Shown here: piece by piece, positions 46,037 through 60,400 of the stretch
Layout of the letters: every line of letters begins with the position of its first letter
Numbering within the stretch: the first letter of the stretch is position 1
Assembly: GCA_002205965.3 (NCBI GenBank)
Contig: NADL03000599.1
Span: forward strand, 2,914,001-2,978,000
From: Kappaphycus alvarezii
Taxonomy: Eukaryota > Rhodophyta > Florideophyceae > Gigartinales > Solieriaceae
DNA length: 64,000 nucleotides
Reading direction: 5' to 3'
Translations under genes and position numbers: made by a program
Notes under the pieces: model-generated
The model's database searches: none
What the model was told of the DNA's origin: nothing
What the model saw: the letters and a program-made list of their open reading frames with translations, nothing else

Positions 46037-46465
46037 TTAAAATTTCGCAATGATTCGGGAGACACCATAAACGATTGAATCACCAATCGCACGAAGCTTA
46101 TTGGAATGTGATCTGGATATCTTTCCCCCTACTTCAGACTTAAGGAGGTAAGAAAATCTACTTAGCTTAAGCATCACCTTGCAAGGTCCTATCCAGGGCT
46201 TAACGAACTTTTGCACCTTGGCTTTATTCAGCCCCATCGGCCTCACAAGGACGCAGTCCGCTTTCTTGTACTCAAAAGTATTGCCTTTCTTATCGTAGTT
46301 GCCTTTAGCTCTGGACCTTGACTGGCGTCCTTCGTCGTATAGATGATGATTAATGGCCTCCAAATGAGTGGCAAGATCATCTTGATCTTTGTCGAAGCAC
46401 TCGGCATCCACTTCACCCCAAGCTTGAAAGGCTTCTACACCGGATATTGAAATGAAATGCGCCAT
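46037..46465 (-). pseudogene. pol: Gypsy integrase C-terminal domain, remnant A
   Basis: A 142-codon open frame. It contains NYDKKGNTFEYKKADCVLV, the DNA-binding SH3-like segment with K and D where Ty3/gypsy integrases have Y-D-K ... F-x-x-G-D-x-V, then WIGPCKVMLKLSRFSYLL. The usual glycine of 'GD' is alanine. Confidence 0.75.
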
Positions 46466-48680
46466 TACTGCAGCTACGCAACACCCTCTGGTATACAGGA
46501 AGCAATCCAGAGAAAACTTCTCATCCCATTCTCACTCACCAGTTGACATGAAGCATGCAAGGTCCTGGAATAGAGTTATACTCCATCCCTTAACTTTTCC
46601 ATTGACCTACGGGTAAAAGATATACGTATGAAACATCGCAGTTCTGGGCATATCTGCCAGATTACGGACCATTATATTGATAAAGTTTGGTCTTTAATCC
46701 AAGAAAGGGATCTCCGTTGCGCCGAATATAGAGATCCATTCGTCAACCAGCACACAATCAATGATCTCCGATCGCTCAACCGGAATGGCTCTGGCCCTCT
46801 CAAAAACTTCACGATGGCCGAAAGCTTGAGATTTACCCTTCTAATAAGTGAGTGATGGTAGAGGTTTCGGAAGCGACTTACTTTAATCTGCGCTTGGGAT
46901 GATCCAAGAATGGAAACTGATTGGGCTGTTATTCGTCCTAGGCGACGGTTCAGGGAGGAATTTTATCGCAAAGGCAGATACACATATGAACATAACCTTC
47001 CAGTACCAAGAAGAAAGCAGCTTGGTCGCGGTTCTGCGCAGGCCTGAATTTACGTTCGGATTCAGCCATGTATCAATTTGAAAACAATATGTAGCTACAC
47101 TTTGAGTACTGTCACAGAGAGCTCATCTCTTTGGGATTGCCGCAAAACTTCTTTATGTCTCAGAGAAACTTTTTGATGGTTTTTGCGAAGATGTGAAGGT
47201 CAAAAAACTTAGCAATCGGTGCCTCTTTGATCCTCTGGATAACGCTTAGTACCGTTCGTAACCCCCACTTTATGATTCTGCTGGATATTTTTCCACAAGT
47301 CTCGCTTCTGCCTCCTTTTTGGCCTCCTTTTCAGCTTTTTACCGGAATTTGGAGCTCATTTCCGCATGAAACTGTTGGACTAAAGGATTTGGAGCCATTT
47401 ATTGGCCTTAAATATTCGGTGACACCAGTTCAGGTCCATTACTTTTTTCGTTTTTAAAGTCGAAACACTGCATCTGTATAATCCATCTAGAAAATTTCTC
47501 CTAGATATCGCTTAGGTTCATCAATCACTTCAGAAAGAGAGATGATCCGATAATATTATGAAAAACTCTCCGTCAAGGTAGTGCCGCCATTTTTGGAGGT
47601 CATAAACGACAGCCATACATTGCTCTCCGTTGGCGCATAATTACTTTCCGACTTACGCAGAACTCAGCTGGAAAACGAAATCGGACGCCATTTTAACTTC
47701 TTTTCCGGCTGAAGCCACACTGAACAAAGGAAGTATGAGTTAGCATCACTCATGATCCTTTGAGGATCTCTACGAATCGGGGCTACCAAAACTTTATGAT
47801 CGCTCAGGACTTTTTTCAAGTCCCTCCATGCCTTCTGCCCAGCCAATCCTCATCGCGTATTGCAGTCCGGGATAAACAGCCTTTCTCCGCTTCGACTTCT
47901 TTTCGTGAAGCCAGCGCCCCGCAATATCTCATAGAGTGGAGAAAACTTATCGGCGAGATGATCCCCGAAGTCTGCAAAAATGTTCACGATTCCAAGATAC
48001 CGCATCAGATAATCCCCAGACTCCGCCTCGACTAACTTGCGGATCGCCTCAATGTGTTTGTCGGAGGATCTCCGCCAGTCCATCTCTACTATATGGCCCA
48101 GAACTTCGGCACGTCGAACTGCAAAGGAACACTTTGGTACCTCAAGTCGAACACCTTCTACAACCTAAGTATCTAGGATAGCTTGTATAGAGTCTATGTG
48201 CTCCTGATCCGTGTTGGTTTTGATGCTCGTATCATCCAGGAATACTAATACATCATTCTCCTTTCGATTTCCAAATAAATTGTTCACTACCCTTTCAAAC
48301 GCTCCTGGGGAGTTCTTCAACCACATTGGGAGGTGGGTGTATTGCTTTAACCCAGACAACGTGCGGATTGAAGTCAAAGGCTAGAAATCAAGATGTAATG
48401 GAACTTGATAGAAATAATATTAAAGGTAGAACACCGAGAAGATCTTCTTATCAACAAAACAGTCCAAATTTTCCCTCATTTTCTCCATGAAGTAGGATTA
48501 TATGACTATAAGATCATTTGGACTGCGGAAATGAGATGTTATTCTCATACCTGAATTCTTTTTACGAATGAATTATTCGTAGCCCACGGAGATAGGGACA
48601 ACTCTAGGACACCGATATCTCTAAGACTTTGCATTAAATTACGCTCGATATCTTCCTCCTTACAGGTCCGCCTTCAGATT
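46037..48680 (-). mobile_element. Ty3/gypsy remnant A
   Basis: Read from high to low coordinates. RT entry SLRDIGVLELSLSPWAT is near 48640 and a YYQVPLHLDF-like palm strand near 48410. LPMWLKNSPGAFERVVNNLF and VFLDDTSIKT with both catalytic aspartates occur at 48165-48377. RT connection and thumb lie at 47850-48083. RNase H entry (SDANSYFLCSVWLQPEKKLKWRPISF) is at 47664-47760, with QRRAMYGCR near 47620. The integrase is poorly preserved between 46470 and 47450. The integrase C-terminus (KADCVLVRPMG, KPWIGPCKVML) is at 46037-46465. The order is RT, RNase H, integrase, as in gypsy. Many stops and frameshifts. Confidence 0.75.
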
Positions 48681-48699
48681 GACACACAAATGAGCTCTA

Positions 48700-50130
48700 A
48701 ATTGAATATGATGTATATCATGTGCTGTATGCAGACGATCTTTTTGAGACCTTTGAAGATATATATTCTGTCAAATAGCACGCCACGCAGTCTCCGTTGA
48801 ATTTATGGGCTGACAGGAAACTCAGAGAGGTCCGGAAACTTGATCGCGTCGTACTCGTCATGGTCCTCAATAACGTACTTTATAGGTTACGTTGCACTCA
48901 AATCCAGATCCTCCCTATTAATCAGGGTACCATTTATTCGTTCTCATTCATACAAAATAAACACGATGTCTGCTTCAAAGTCTTACAAGAGATCCTTTTT
49001 ACAACTGAAACGACGTCCTGGTAACAGCTTATCCGTAGGCATGCTCATCATGCGGAAATATTAGTGGAATCACCGCAACTGCTTACAAAGAGGCGTTTTT
49101 GCTGGCACTATTTGGAAGTTCAGAGTCAAAGATTTTTAGGAAAAGAACAATACCCAAAGATTTCTGGAGGGTCTGGATTGATTCAGTTTTAGCTTCTGTC
49201 CACACAAATGAAAGTTCCTTGTCAGCCCAGTAAGAGGTTTCAAAACCGAGGGGCAGCCTCTAATGAATCTTTCTAAATAGTCGAAAAGTCCTTAAAATAA
49301 TTGAAGTCGTTTATTCCTCTTCGGTGAGCGCCATTACATGACTAACTTTATCTTGTTGAGAAGCGGAAAAATTCCTTCTTTACGTGTCACATGTCCAAAT
49401 TACTCTACTTCCTTAGCACCTAATACAGATTTTGACAAAATTTCGGACAGATTCTCTTTCCTTAGAATCTCTAACACTGAAGGAATTTGTTCTAAATGTT
49501 CTTCACATGTCTTACTGAATGTAAGAATTTGATCTAGATAATCTACATTAAATACGTCTATGATTTCTTTGAAAATGTCTTTCATGACATTAACGAAAGT
49601 TGCTGGGGCGTCGCTCATTCCACACGGTAATGCGATTAATTCAAATGTGTGTATCTGGCTCGAAAGGTCTAGTTCGAAATACTGTGAAAGGAATTGAAAA
49701 TTCCTCCACTCTGATCTGATGGTAGCCCATCTTCATATCTATTTTAGATAAATACGTGATTCCTTTTAGTTGATCAAATATGTAATCAATCCGTGGCAGG
49801 GGCTGGCTGTTTTACTGTAAGCCTATTTATTGCTTCTCAATCTACATATATTAGCAAGCCGCTGTCCATTTTAGTCACAAAAATACCGGCGCTGCACAGG
49901 ATATTTTTTTTGGTATAATCAAATATCTTCCTTGTTGCTTTTCCAGGTGTTTACGAAGCCCAATATTTTTTTCTGAATTTCTCTACATACCCTTATTGTA
50001 TGGGTTTAAAATTTTCTCCAGTTCGATCTTTAAATCATGAATCGTTCTCAGATGAAGCCCATTCGGAAGTTCGCTTGCAAAAAATCTCTTTTGTCGAGTG
50101 AATCTTGAAAATTCTCTCAGTAGGACTTTG
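48700..50130 (-). mobile_element. Ty3/gypsy remnant B
   Basis: A second gypsy RT, independent of remnant A and lying just upstream of it in the same orientation. Blocks from high to low coordinates: AGIFVTKMDSGLLIYVD (near 49890), PRIDYIFDQLKGITYLSKID and MKMGYHQIRVEEF (49690-49800), then SDAPATFVNVMKDIF and VDYLDQILTFSKTCEEH (49400-49618). The catalytic YLDD reads YLDQ. A connection segment (GLFDYLERFIRG) follows near 49275. RNase H and integrase are not recognisable before remnant A begins. Confidence 0.75.
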
Positions 50131-52189
50131 CGATATTCGGCTTTGGGTGTAATCTTCGGAATAGCACAGCGTATATGCTACATTTTTTGTCTAAAACTGT
50201 AACTACTGAATGTAAAGAAACGAAAGAGTGCGTTTTTATTTTCATTTGAAGTGAAAGAGTTATTTTTAATCCCTGTATTTCAAAGGAAATTGATAATTCG
50301 CAGCTCTGATCATCGCTTCTTTAGTTGCATACCCTTTTTCCTTAGGATTGAATCGAATTTTTTGAGAAGGATCAAGGGCAACTACATTGCTTCTGATTAG
50401 TCTTTTACTTAAAGGATTGCAATGAAGGGTGTACCTCTCAACGGTTGATTCAAAGAATTTTCATAATCGCAGAATGGTTCTCTGAGGGAATTGATCTCAC
50501 CACTGGGGTCGAATATAACCTTCTCTGGTCCATTGAAAATGATTTATTTGAGGATAAGAAGTCTGCAATGATTTAGTTGGAAAGTTGGGGTTGGTATTCC
50601 CCAAAATTCTTCCTGGGACCTTATTGTCGAAAAAATAAGACTCAAATGATCCAGAACTGATCGCGGACCTTCAATCGGTTCTCTCGGGCTTTTGATCAAT
50701 TCTTTGCTAAATATATTTGCTGTATACATCTGAAGGAGAGGCTTTCCGCATCCATATATCGCGTTACGTTTGAACTGATATCTGTAAATTTACATTTTAG
50801 AACTTCACACCCTGTTTTATTTCCATTTTTCCTATTTCCTTGAGTAAATGAACACTGTTTCCAATATTTTAATTGTTATTGAGCTACTTTGAACACGATT
50901 TGGTGGTATTCAATAACGACCATGAAAGTGTACAGGCATCTTTAACGCCCTCTGAATCTTTCATTGAATCATAAAGCTTATTATATCCTTTCATGCATTC
51001 GTTTCGACAAATGCACGGTTTCATATAGGCGACCAATCTGATCTTTGAACACTATATCTGGTATATCCAATAATATTTTTGTTCAAGTCTTCATTAAATG
51101 CAGAAACTAATTTAAATTATTTCCAGCGAGCCAAAAAGTATCGTGCGGTTCCTTTATTTTGTCTATTTTCTTGAAAATATTGAGAACAGAAGTCTTCACT
51201 TCCCACTATGTTTGAATTTACTACTTCTAGGCATTCTTAAAATGGATCATCTAACACTCATGGCCATTTTCAGAGAGAGCGCTAAGTAGAATGGTCATGG
51301 TAGCCTGCCCATACGCTTCACCAAGGTAGTTTTTCATCTGCACGTAACAGCTCCTGGTAGAACCTTTTTTCGCTGAACGACCCTGTTTAGCTCTTCTTAG
51401 GGGCATCCCTACCTGCTTTTTGACCAATAATTTGCCAGTACTAATCCTTCCAAGTGACAGCTCAATCTTGAAGTCAAACATTTTTGAGCAGCGTTATTGA
51501 GCAGGTTCTGTTGCACTGAGATCTTCAAATGAGCCTCTGACATCTGAAGTTGAAGTATGGTTACAGCTTGTGCCAGAGACTCTATCATAATGACTGAAAT
51601 TTCCGTAGCTTTTTCTTATTAGACGATAGAATCACACAACAAAGAACATACTTTAAGGCGAATAGTTTCTATGGAGTCCACTGCAATATCCGAGTATACA
51701 GCTAGGGGCTAATAATATGGTACACGTTGGTCACGTGCAATGATGGGCGCCAGCAGACAACCATAGTAGTGTACCACCATATCAGAAAAAAAAGTGTGTT
51801 GATACAAAAGCCGGGGTATTAAGCTTCCTGGTCTACCACAATTCTGCGCTATTCCAGGACTTCTCAAAAAACGATAGTTTGGGAGCAGACGATATGAGAA
51901 AGCCACAAGGAATTGGTTGAAAGGTGAAGTTCACTGCACGGGTCTGAGTGTCAGATGGTGGATGGGAGTCGCGCGAAAGCATGCCCTACAGATAATGTAC
52001 ATTGCTGCGTTGTGCTAATTCGGCAGCGCCACAATCGACTAAGGCGGTCTTTGTAAGAATCATTCAGTACGGTGCCCGAGCTGGATAGATCAGCGAGACA
52101 CCAGAGAACACCCTAATGGTAGCAAAGTAAAATGTTCAGAAGGCTTATATCGCAAGAATCACTGCGAATTACAGTATACAACAACAAGG
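50131..52189. other. Unassigned AT-rich DNA
   Basis: Lies where gag and protease of gypsy remnant B would be, but none is recognisable. A 76-codon frame at 51251-51481 (-) is basic and lacks a domain. Confidence 0.4.
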
Positions 52190-52465
52190 AAACTGTAAAG
52201 TTCTATTGGTTCAATTGTAAATATGGCATAAATTAATTGCTGACTGGGGATGTGCCAGAAGTTTCGAGAACTACGCGAAGTCGCCAACATTGTTTCTTCT
52301 AATTTCCTTGCCACAAATATTTATGGTCTTGTGTTTTGCACTGGCTTCTGGGTACGGTGCACTATAAACTACACTGACTTCTGAGTAAAGTCGCCATTGG
52401 TAGCGACTAATGGCTGGATCCTTCTCGATAATTTCTGGGGATGTCCAGGCATAATCGTTAAAATG
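52190..52465 (-). repeat. Degenerate repeat, copy 1
   Basis: Aligns without large gaps to 54190-54465 (for example GTTTCGAGAAC, TCTTGTGTTTT and GCATAATCGTT in the same order). Minus-strand reading gives SRNFWHIPSQQLIYA. Confidence 0.6.
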
Positions 52466-54189
52466 TCATGCCGGGAATCAATGGATGCAAACCGTAGAAG
52501 TTTTTTGATTTCTGCGCAGATACAGTTAAATAGTTTTCATGATTTGTCCAAGTGGCCGTGGATCCTCCGAAGACAGTCACTTTTCCTATTTACTGAGCTA
52601 TTAAGATGTTTCTGCAGTTCATGCTCAATATTTTTTAACCTTTAATATTGTCAGATATTTGAAAATTTTAGTGGGACACCAGATTAGATACTTGTGCGAT
52701 CGTCATTCATTGGCGTTTGGAGAAGTTATATGCAGAAATTTCGAGTTTCAAAATACAATTATGAATTCTGTGACCTTCGTGCTGAGATAAAACACTACTT
52801 AGAGACTAAAAAAAAGTAAAAAGAAGGATATACTATCCGAAACTCTATAAAAGCTTAAAAGGAGGCATTTCTGAGTTTGAATTCTATTAATGGTAGTTTT
52901 AGCTAGACAAGTACCAGAAAATGAATCTGCTCATTTTATGTTTGATTTCGCTTAAAAACTAATATTGCTGCCCCTGCGACGGCAATCATGAAGCCAAATT
53001 TGTTACTAGGCTAAAGATCTACATATTTGGGATTTGTAATAGTAATTCTGGTTCCTTTTATAAGTTTTCATCTTATGGACGGACAACGGACAAATAATGC
53101 GACTAGCAACGAGGTATGCTCCATGACTTACCACAATATTAATATTCAAAAAACCACAGAAATGTTCGGAAATCCTGTTGAAAACCTTAAACTGCACTTT
53201 TGCCATTTTTCTGGATAAAATGAGAAACGGTACATGTTGTGGTACTTTCTTTGGCAATTCTTTTCGAAATTGAAAAAGCGTACTGGTACTGATGTACAAC
53301 CTAATAAACGCTTTGATTGAGCTTTCTGGCTTGTATAAAAACTTAGAACCGCTAATGTGAACTTCCTCAGACAAGTAAAGGAAACTAATGAGGAAATATC
53401 TAATTCCAACAAACTAATCTTTGGAATTTGTGCTAACTGAAAGGACTGGAAGGTAATCTCATGTAATTTTTCCACAGTTTCGACAACTTTTAAGATCTTT
53501 GACATTCAATTTTTTTACTTCATGCTATTTATCCTACTACAATTCATGCAAAAGAGTTGACGAGAACTGAAGAGTGGACTGCTTTTAATTTGATCAAAAA
53601 ATTATTCCGTTGAAGATGTTAAGGCAAAAATTTCGTATTAAAATTATTCGTCTGACTACTGTGGTGCAATTGTTAAGCTAAATGATTTCTAGCTTTCTAT
53701 GAGTGATTACGCACAGTCTGTATTGAAGAGAGCGATTTCGACTAATATCGTTTCGACGATTATACTTTTTCTGAAAATTATTTTGGTAGTGGGTCTACTG
53801 CGGCGAACATTTATTCTAGAAGCTCGTGTGGACCCTTAAGTAACACTTTCAGAGTCCATAAGTTGATAATGCGACCATCTTCGTAGATACAGGTTTCGCC
53901 GTTAGAAAAACCTCTTTCGATGCTTCAAATATGGATATTAGAATGGGGCATTGAGCCCTTAAAAGATAATCGATGGCTGAACTGTCGGTTGATGCTTTCG
54001 GTAAACAGACCGAATTATCGGACCAGGGTTTATATAAGAAAAACCACTCAACACTAGCAGATATAAATTGTAAGCAAACGGTACTTAAATCAAGGGTATT
54101 CTAGAAAAAGCGACCTTAGAGTTATCAAACTACAAGGTTCTGAGAGTTCATGTAGCAGCTATCAGTGGTACCGTCAGCACTAAAAGCCA

Positions 54190-54465
54190 TGGAAAAGTTC
54201 CATTGGTCCAATTTGCAAGGAGGCATAAAGTAGTTGCTGATTGGTGGGGTCCGAAATGTTTCGAGAACCACGCGAGATAGGCACGATGGCTCCATGTAAT
54301 TGGCTTGGCACAAAGTGGTACGATCTTGTGTTTTACATTGGTGCGTTGTTGCAGTGCACAAGTTGCACTGATGTCTTCTTACAATGTAATTCCTTGGTAA
54401 AGATTACTGCAGGGATAATGTCCGGGTATTTGAGGTAATTTATGGGCATAATCGTTGCAATCGGT
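54190..54465 (-). repeat. Degenerate repeat, copy 2
   Basis: Direct repeat of 52190-52465, exactly 2.0 kb away. Minus-strand reading gives SRNISDPTNQQLLYA. A 78-codon minus frame (54125-54361) covers it. This may be two fragments of an unidentified transposon family. Confidence 0.6.
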
Positions 54466-57400
54466 CCAAAAACGGTCTATTCTCCAAAAACACTCATACG
54501 TTCAAACCACTCGGTTTGAATTTGATATTTTTGATTTGTTCATCAAAAATTTGATGATTTGCAACCAAAAAGGTCTCTATAACATTCAAGTATGTGTTTA
54601 CAGGATATTCCATTTCCGGCGTGCATTCACTGTCTCTCTCGATGATCCGTAGTTTCGTAGAAATTTTAAAACGTACAAAAAAATTATACTCGCTACTGTT
54701 GTCCGCGATCATCATGAATATATGCATATACTGAGGTAGTATAGGAACGCGAATGGGTGTTTCTCGGTAAAAGATTCTGAGTCCAAATCAAGGTTATTTA
54801 TGTCCTACTAGCTCCTTTCAGTCTGATTTTTCCACTCGCCCAATACGAAACTCTAATCCAAATGTTGTGACCAAGTGGTGCTCTGGTATGGGTTTGCGGT
54901 TGAAACTAGGGCTACTGAAAACTGGTGACTGGCTACGAGGTGAGCTTTTTTCCCCAAAAAATTACATTTTTTCTTTGAAAATTTATTTTTTTATCGCGAA
55001 TCATTCTGTAGTGTCCCAGAAAAGGGGCAGATATTATCATTTAATTTTCCAAGCAACAAAATTTGTGACTCTTCTGATGAAAAAATAGAAATCTGAAACA
55101 TTTTTTCCTAAAAATATCAATTCATACGCCCCATAACTGGTAATGAATTATCGCACTAATTCTGCACATTTTTTATAAATTTCAACACAGAGATAAAATA
55201 TTGGTAAAATTTAGCAAATATCATGAAAATCTGTAGTTGGTGGAATTTTCGCAACTAGTCACCAATTTGATCCAGTATTGCTGTCACCCGAATACCCAAC
55301 CTCTCCTCAATTTTGAATGTGAAAAAAGTTTTATATGTAAATTACATATTCAAAATTCCTCATTTATCCCCCTTCGAATTTGTAGATTATTTTCGTCCGA
55401 TTTATCATTTTCGAATGTTTCATCGTTTTCAAAACAATCTGTCTTATTTACAGATTAGTTCGGAGCACAATTTATGCTATTTTGTAATTATAACTTCATT
55501 TGACCGATTTTTTGTCTTAGACCCCAGTTTTGCATAGTTCTATTTATGAAGGAAGAGGAAAAATAAAAGAAAACCAAAAAATAAGAAAAATTTATCCCTA
55601 TATTACAAGATAACCTACAGCAAGTGCCAGTTGGGGCAAAAATTATTGACGAACTTGGTTTTAAAAGCAGCTAAAACCTGCAACGAGAGTTGCATCCCAA
55701 CAAATATTCTATAACAAAAAAATGTATCTTTTTATTGTTTTCGGAAGTTCTAATCAATGGAAAAAGAAAATATCAGATGTTTTGATGTTGTAGGGGCCCT
55801 CCAAAAGATTTTAACGGGTAAAGTGAACGGAATTGACAGATCTTATTTTGAAATGGACGGTTGCTTAAAAGAATGTATATTGTGATGAAGTAGAAAGATA
55901 GGATATAGTCGTAGAAATCCGCAGTGCACGGATAAATGTGAACTACTTTTTGGGGATTCCTTCGCTTAAAAACATGCTGCCATAGGTTTTTTCTGAAAAG
56001 AATGAACGGAAATTCTTGCAACGCTGATCATGCCCAGGCTGATGAAGGGGTTTACTCCTTCATCATTCTCAGATTGTATACCTGGAAAGAATTTGACGCA
56101 AGTTCACACTTTGCCATCTTGATGTGCTAGATTATCTTGTAAGGCATGCAAGATCAGATTCTATAAGAATTTGCCCTAAAATATTTAAATAAGTCTGGAT
56201 ACTTAACCCTGAATCAGCAGTAAATTTAAGCATATGAATTGGTGAGCTTAAGTTGTGAAATATCTCAGAATTCTCAAGCACAAAAAGATAGTCTGGGAGC
56301 TAAAATGGGAGAGAAACTAATTCATATTAGACTTTCAAAGATTTTGAAGTTTTCATTCAAACGTGGTATCTTTCGGGGCCTAATTGTTTGAGGTGAAAGG
56401 TTTTCTTGGAAGATATAAGCCAACCAAATGGTAGTAAGAGTATATTTTTGTTGAATTTGAGAGCAAGAAATTGCAAACCTCTATTTATGCGTGGTATAAC
56501 TTACAAAATTTTGAATTTCGAATAACTTCGTTAGTTAAAAATATTTACGCAAGGAATGAAAAAGAAAAACTTTTCACGTTATTATTAAACATGGTTGCAG
56601 TAAACTTATGCTAAAATTTCAAAACAATGATAATGCTGGATGATACGAGCATAGGAGCGTAATAGCGTATAAAATGGATTGCACGTCCAATCTATGGATG
56701 GAATTTGTTGAACTTCTAAAATTCTATTAATAAGAAAATGGCGTTGAAATTATAGAATGTACTGGAATTATGATTGATTTATCAAGCTAGTTTCTGCCGT
56801 CAAAATTGAAGACTGGGAATATTGTTCGCATATTCGATGTTTTTCCTGGGTTAGTAACTAGTAGGAAATGCTAAGCTGCCCATGGCTTTGAATGTGAAAT
56901 TATTATCATAAAAGGTTGAATACACATCTTGTTTCATATTCTGCACACTAGGATCGAACAACTTTACATTTTCTTATTGGAAGGTATATTCCGTTTTACA
57001 TTATTTTAATTCTTACCTACAATAAAATTTGTTTAGAAACAGCATGATCAGTATGCATTATTTTTTAACTACCAGTTTTCTTTGAATGAAATCAAAATAT
57101 TGATCTATAACCTCATTTCTTAGTTTATTAGGCCAGTTACTTGCGTTATTAGTGTGAATAATCATATTTCATCCAAAATTGGACTTTCTAGCAAGTAAAT
57201 TGGACGATTTCCGGAGGTATCATGTTAGGCCACGTTAAAGGGTTGCTACTGCACATACAAGTCCTTGAAAAATTTTAATGTCGAGTATATTTTACTTTCA
57301 TACTAATCGTGACATATTATTTATGGACCTCCTTTCAAGTGATGTTTCGTATGTGAATACATATTTCTTGGGATATAACGCTGTACTCCATAAACTTCGG

Positions 57401-60400
57401 GTGGCGTTTATTGAATTTGAAAAGAAAAAACCTTCTTTACCTTGTAATTATGTGTTCAACGATGTAAATTCCCAATGCAAGGTAGGTAACGCTTAAAATC
57501 AGTCACAAACTACTCATTTATGAACTTACCACTGTATAATAACCCAGTAGAAGAGATACTATAAGATTTTTTGACTACCGATTAGGCATTATTGTGACTA
57601 CGGATTTTCTTGATATACTGTACATATCTATACTGCATGGATTGTTTGAAGCAGCTTGAAGGTCCAGCGGAACATCTTAAAAACAGGAAGAAGTAAAATG
57701 CAAAAATTATTCATGAACTAATTTTATCCCGGATACAAACTGAAAACTCTTCTGGAATGAAATCGAAGGTTTGAACAATATTCTGACACAGGGAGTTGGA
57801 AAAAGAAGGTTTTAATGTAATAAAATTCAATGGCTACTTGGAATTTAAGAGCTACATAGTAGTTTCAGAAATTTTTGAAGTGTAAGAAAACTTCAAAATG
57901 AGAAGAAAATAATCATTCTGAGCGCCCGGAAACTATTGGGAGGGAAGAAAAAAAGAAGTTCAGTTGGAAGTGCCCGATTTGTTTATGTTAAACTACCTGG
58001 ATGTTTTTGCTGGAAGGCCATGTTATGTTGGTACTGTAAATCCAGTAAACGACAACTTATGGATTAGATAACGATTAATAACTTACGGGGAACAAAGCAT
58101 GATTTCAAGCGAGACGTCTTTTTTGTGTTCTCTGAAGCAGTCTATCAACTTCAGTATGGTAAATATCGACTCCTGTTTGATCTTACTTTATACTTAAAGA
58201 TTACAAGCACTTCCTTTGATTTTGAAAAAAACGTTAAATCAAACTGTAGATGATTCTAACTAAAAAGGATATCTCATTGATACTTTTTTGAGACAATAAT
58301 ACTTGAGAAAGTTTGTGGAAAAATATTTGTAGAGTTTTTTGAGGACTATCTCCCATGAATACTTAGAAAAGAAATATTACGGCGTCAAAAGCTTTTCGAT
58401 TCACTTTCATAGTAAAGAAAGTTGATATAATTTTGCAATCTATTAAGAATTAATAATGAACCCATGAAGTACCATCAACTAGCCTTTATTTATTCCACCA
58501 TTTTAGGTTTCTTCTCTATATTCTAAATCTTTCAACGGAGAATACGAAAATTTTAAATATTAAAATGAATGAGAACTCCTTTAATTGATTTGGTATTGCA
58601 AATGTCACATTTCTAGACTATTTTAGTGATTTCTGTACACATCAGCGACAAACCCAATTTACTGAAACTTTTTAACTCAAAAAATCATATCGGTTGCCAA
58701 GCAGACTCCAAGTCAGACCCTCTTTTTTCCATTATGAATAAATAAGAACCAAAAGAAATCAATGATATTAAGTAACTTCAATAAATAAGTATCCAGTTTT
58801 GAAACGGAATTTCAAGGAATACTTTGAGGATGAAACAGCTACATTTTGATGGTTCTGTAGGAGTATGTGCGCGAGAATGATACACAAGTTTATTTTCAAG
58901 AACATTTCTGATGTGCTCGGGGCTTCATTCTATAGCGTGCTCATAGATTTAAAACAGAAACCGGAGTGTTTATTAGATAAGGTATAGATTAATTTATTAA
59001 AGCAAAAGTATTCAGTCATTTCTATCCTGCGAAATTTTCCGAAAACCATGTTTCTGCTAAACAATGTAGAACACATCAAGTGAATTATGATAACTTATGC
59101 GGTCCTAATACATCGGCAATGATTAGGATCTAATATATAAATACAGACAAACAATTATACTTGTAATTGAAGTTTATAGAATTTCCAAGTCGCTCGACAA
59201 AATTGGCGGTTTGCAATACTTTTTCTTTTTGAGATAAATCACGCGATCTGGAAATATATTTCATAAAATTTACATATTCTGCAATGAGAACATTGAAACT
59301 TCTGTTACCTTCTATCGGGTTGAAACTAATATTTTACTAATTCGACGAACACAAGAAAAGTTTATTACCTTAACATTCTGAAAGTAATTTAAATAACCGC
59401 AATGAGGCCATTATTACCCTAAAGTATTAGAATTGGAAAGGTATTTCAATAAGACTGAAAAATTAGCCAGAAGCGCTTACAAATTTATAGACTGGGTACC
59501 AATAAAATAATTTCCGCATGCAGTTTGGAAACAACTGTGTTCAGTCAAAATTTTCAATAAAAAAAGATTATACAATACATCCTTCCGACTCCAACTTGAA
59601 GGTTTCCTATTTGTCTACCTGATGGAGAGCAAGAACTTTTAATTTTTATATTCATCAGGAACTCATTTTTCCTAATTTGAAGCTTTTTTTTCCAAATTAA
59701 ATTTTAATGTTCCATCTATGCAGTCTATTCGAAGAAACTTCATTTCTTCTGCAGGATTGCTAATAAAGACATGTTTAGTCTTACAGGGCTTGGATAAGCA
59801 TAAGTAGATGCCTCTTTATTATTTAACGCTCAAATGTATGGCTGAAGCTCCAAAATATGGAGTATATGATATTATGCTTCACTTGAGGCGTTAACCTTGG
59901 TTGATCGTTGTATTAAGTAATTTGGATACTTATAGTCCACTTTTATTTTCCGCATACTGCCGTAACGTCCTATATTTATGTCCTTCCACCATTACTTGTA
60001 TCCATTTCACTTGACAATTACATCTGCTGCTGGTTCCAATTATTAGGGAAATTTAATAACGTCTAAATAGCTACCAATTATTCCTGAGGGTTGACATACA
60101 TCTGAAAAAAAGACTTGAAATGTATAAAATAATTCCATGTAACATTATTACGTGAAAAAATCTCGAGATAATCTTGAGTGCATCATGTATAATGATGAGC
60201 TACAAGAAATTATATGCGAAGAGAATTCTCCAAATTTGGAAACAAATTGTTCATATTTCTACGCTAAACTTGGTTATAAAGTCAAAATAGAGCGAATACT
60301 TTAAATTATGTGGAGAATGAAATATGGAAAAATTGAAATATATTTTTCGTATGATTGGCTACGAAAATATTTTATGGTACCTCGGATCAGTTAGATGTAT

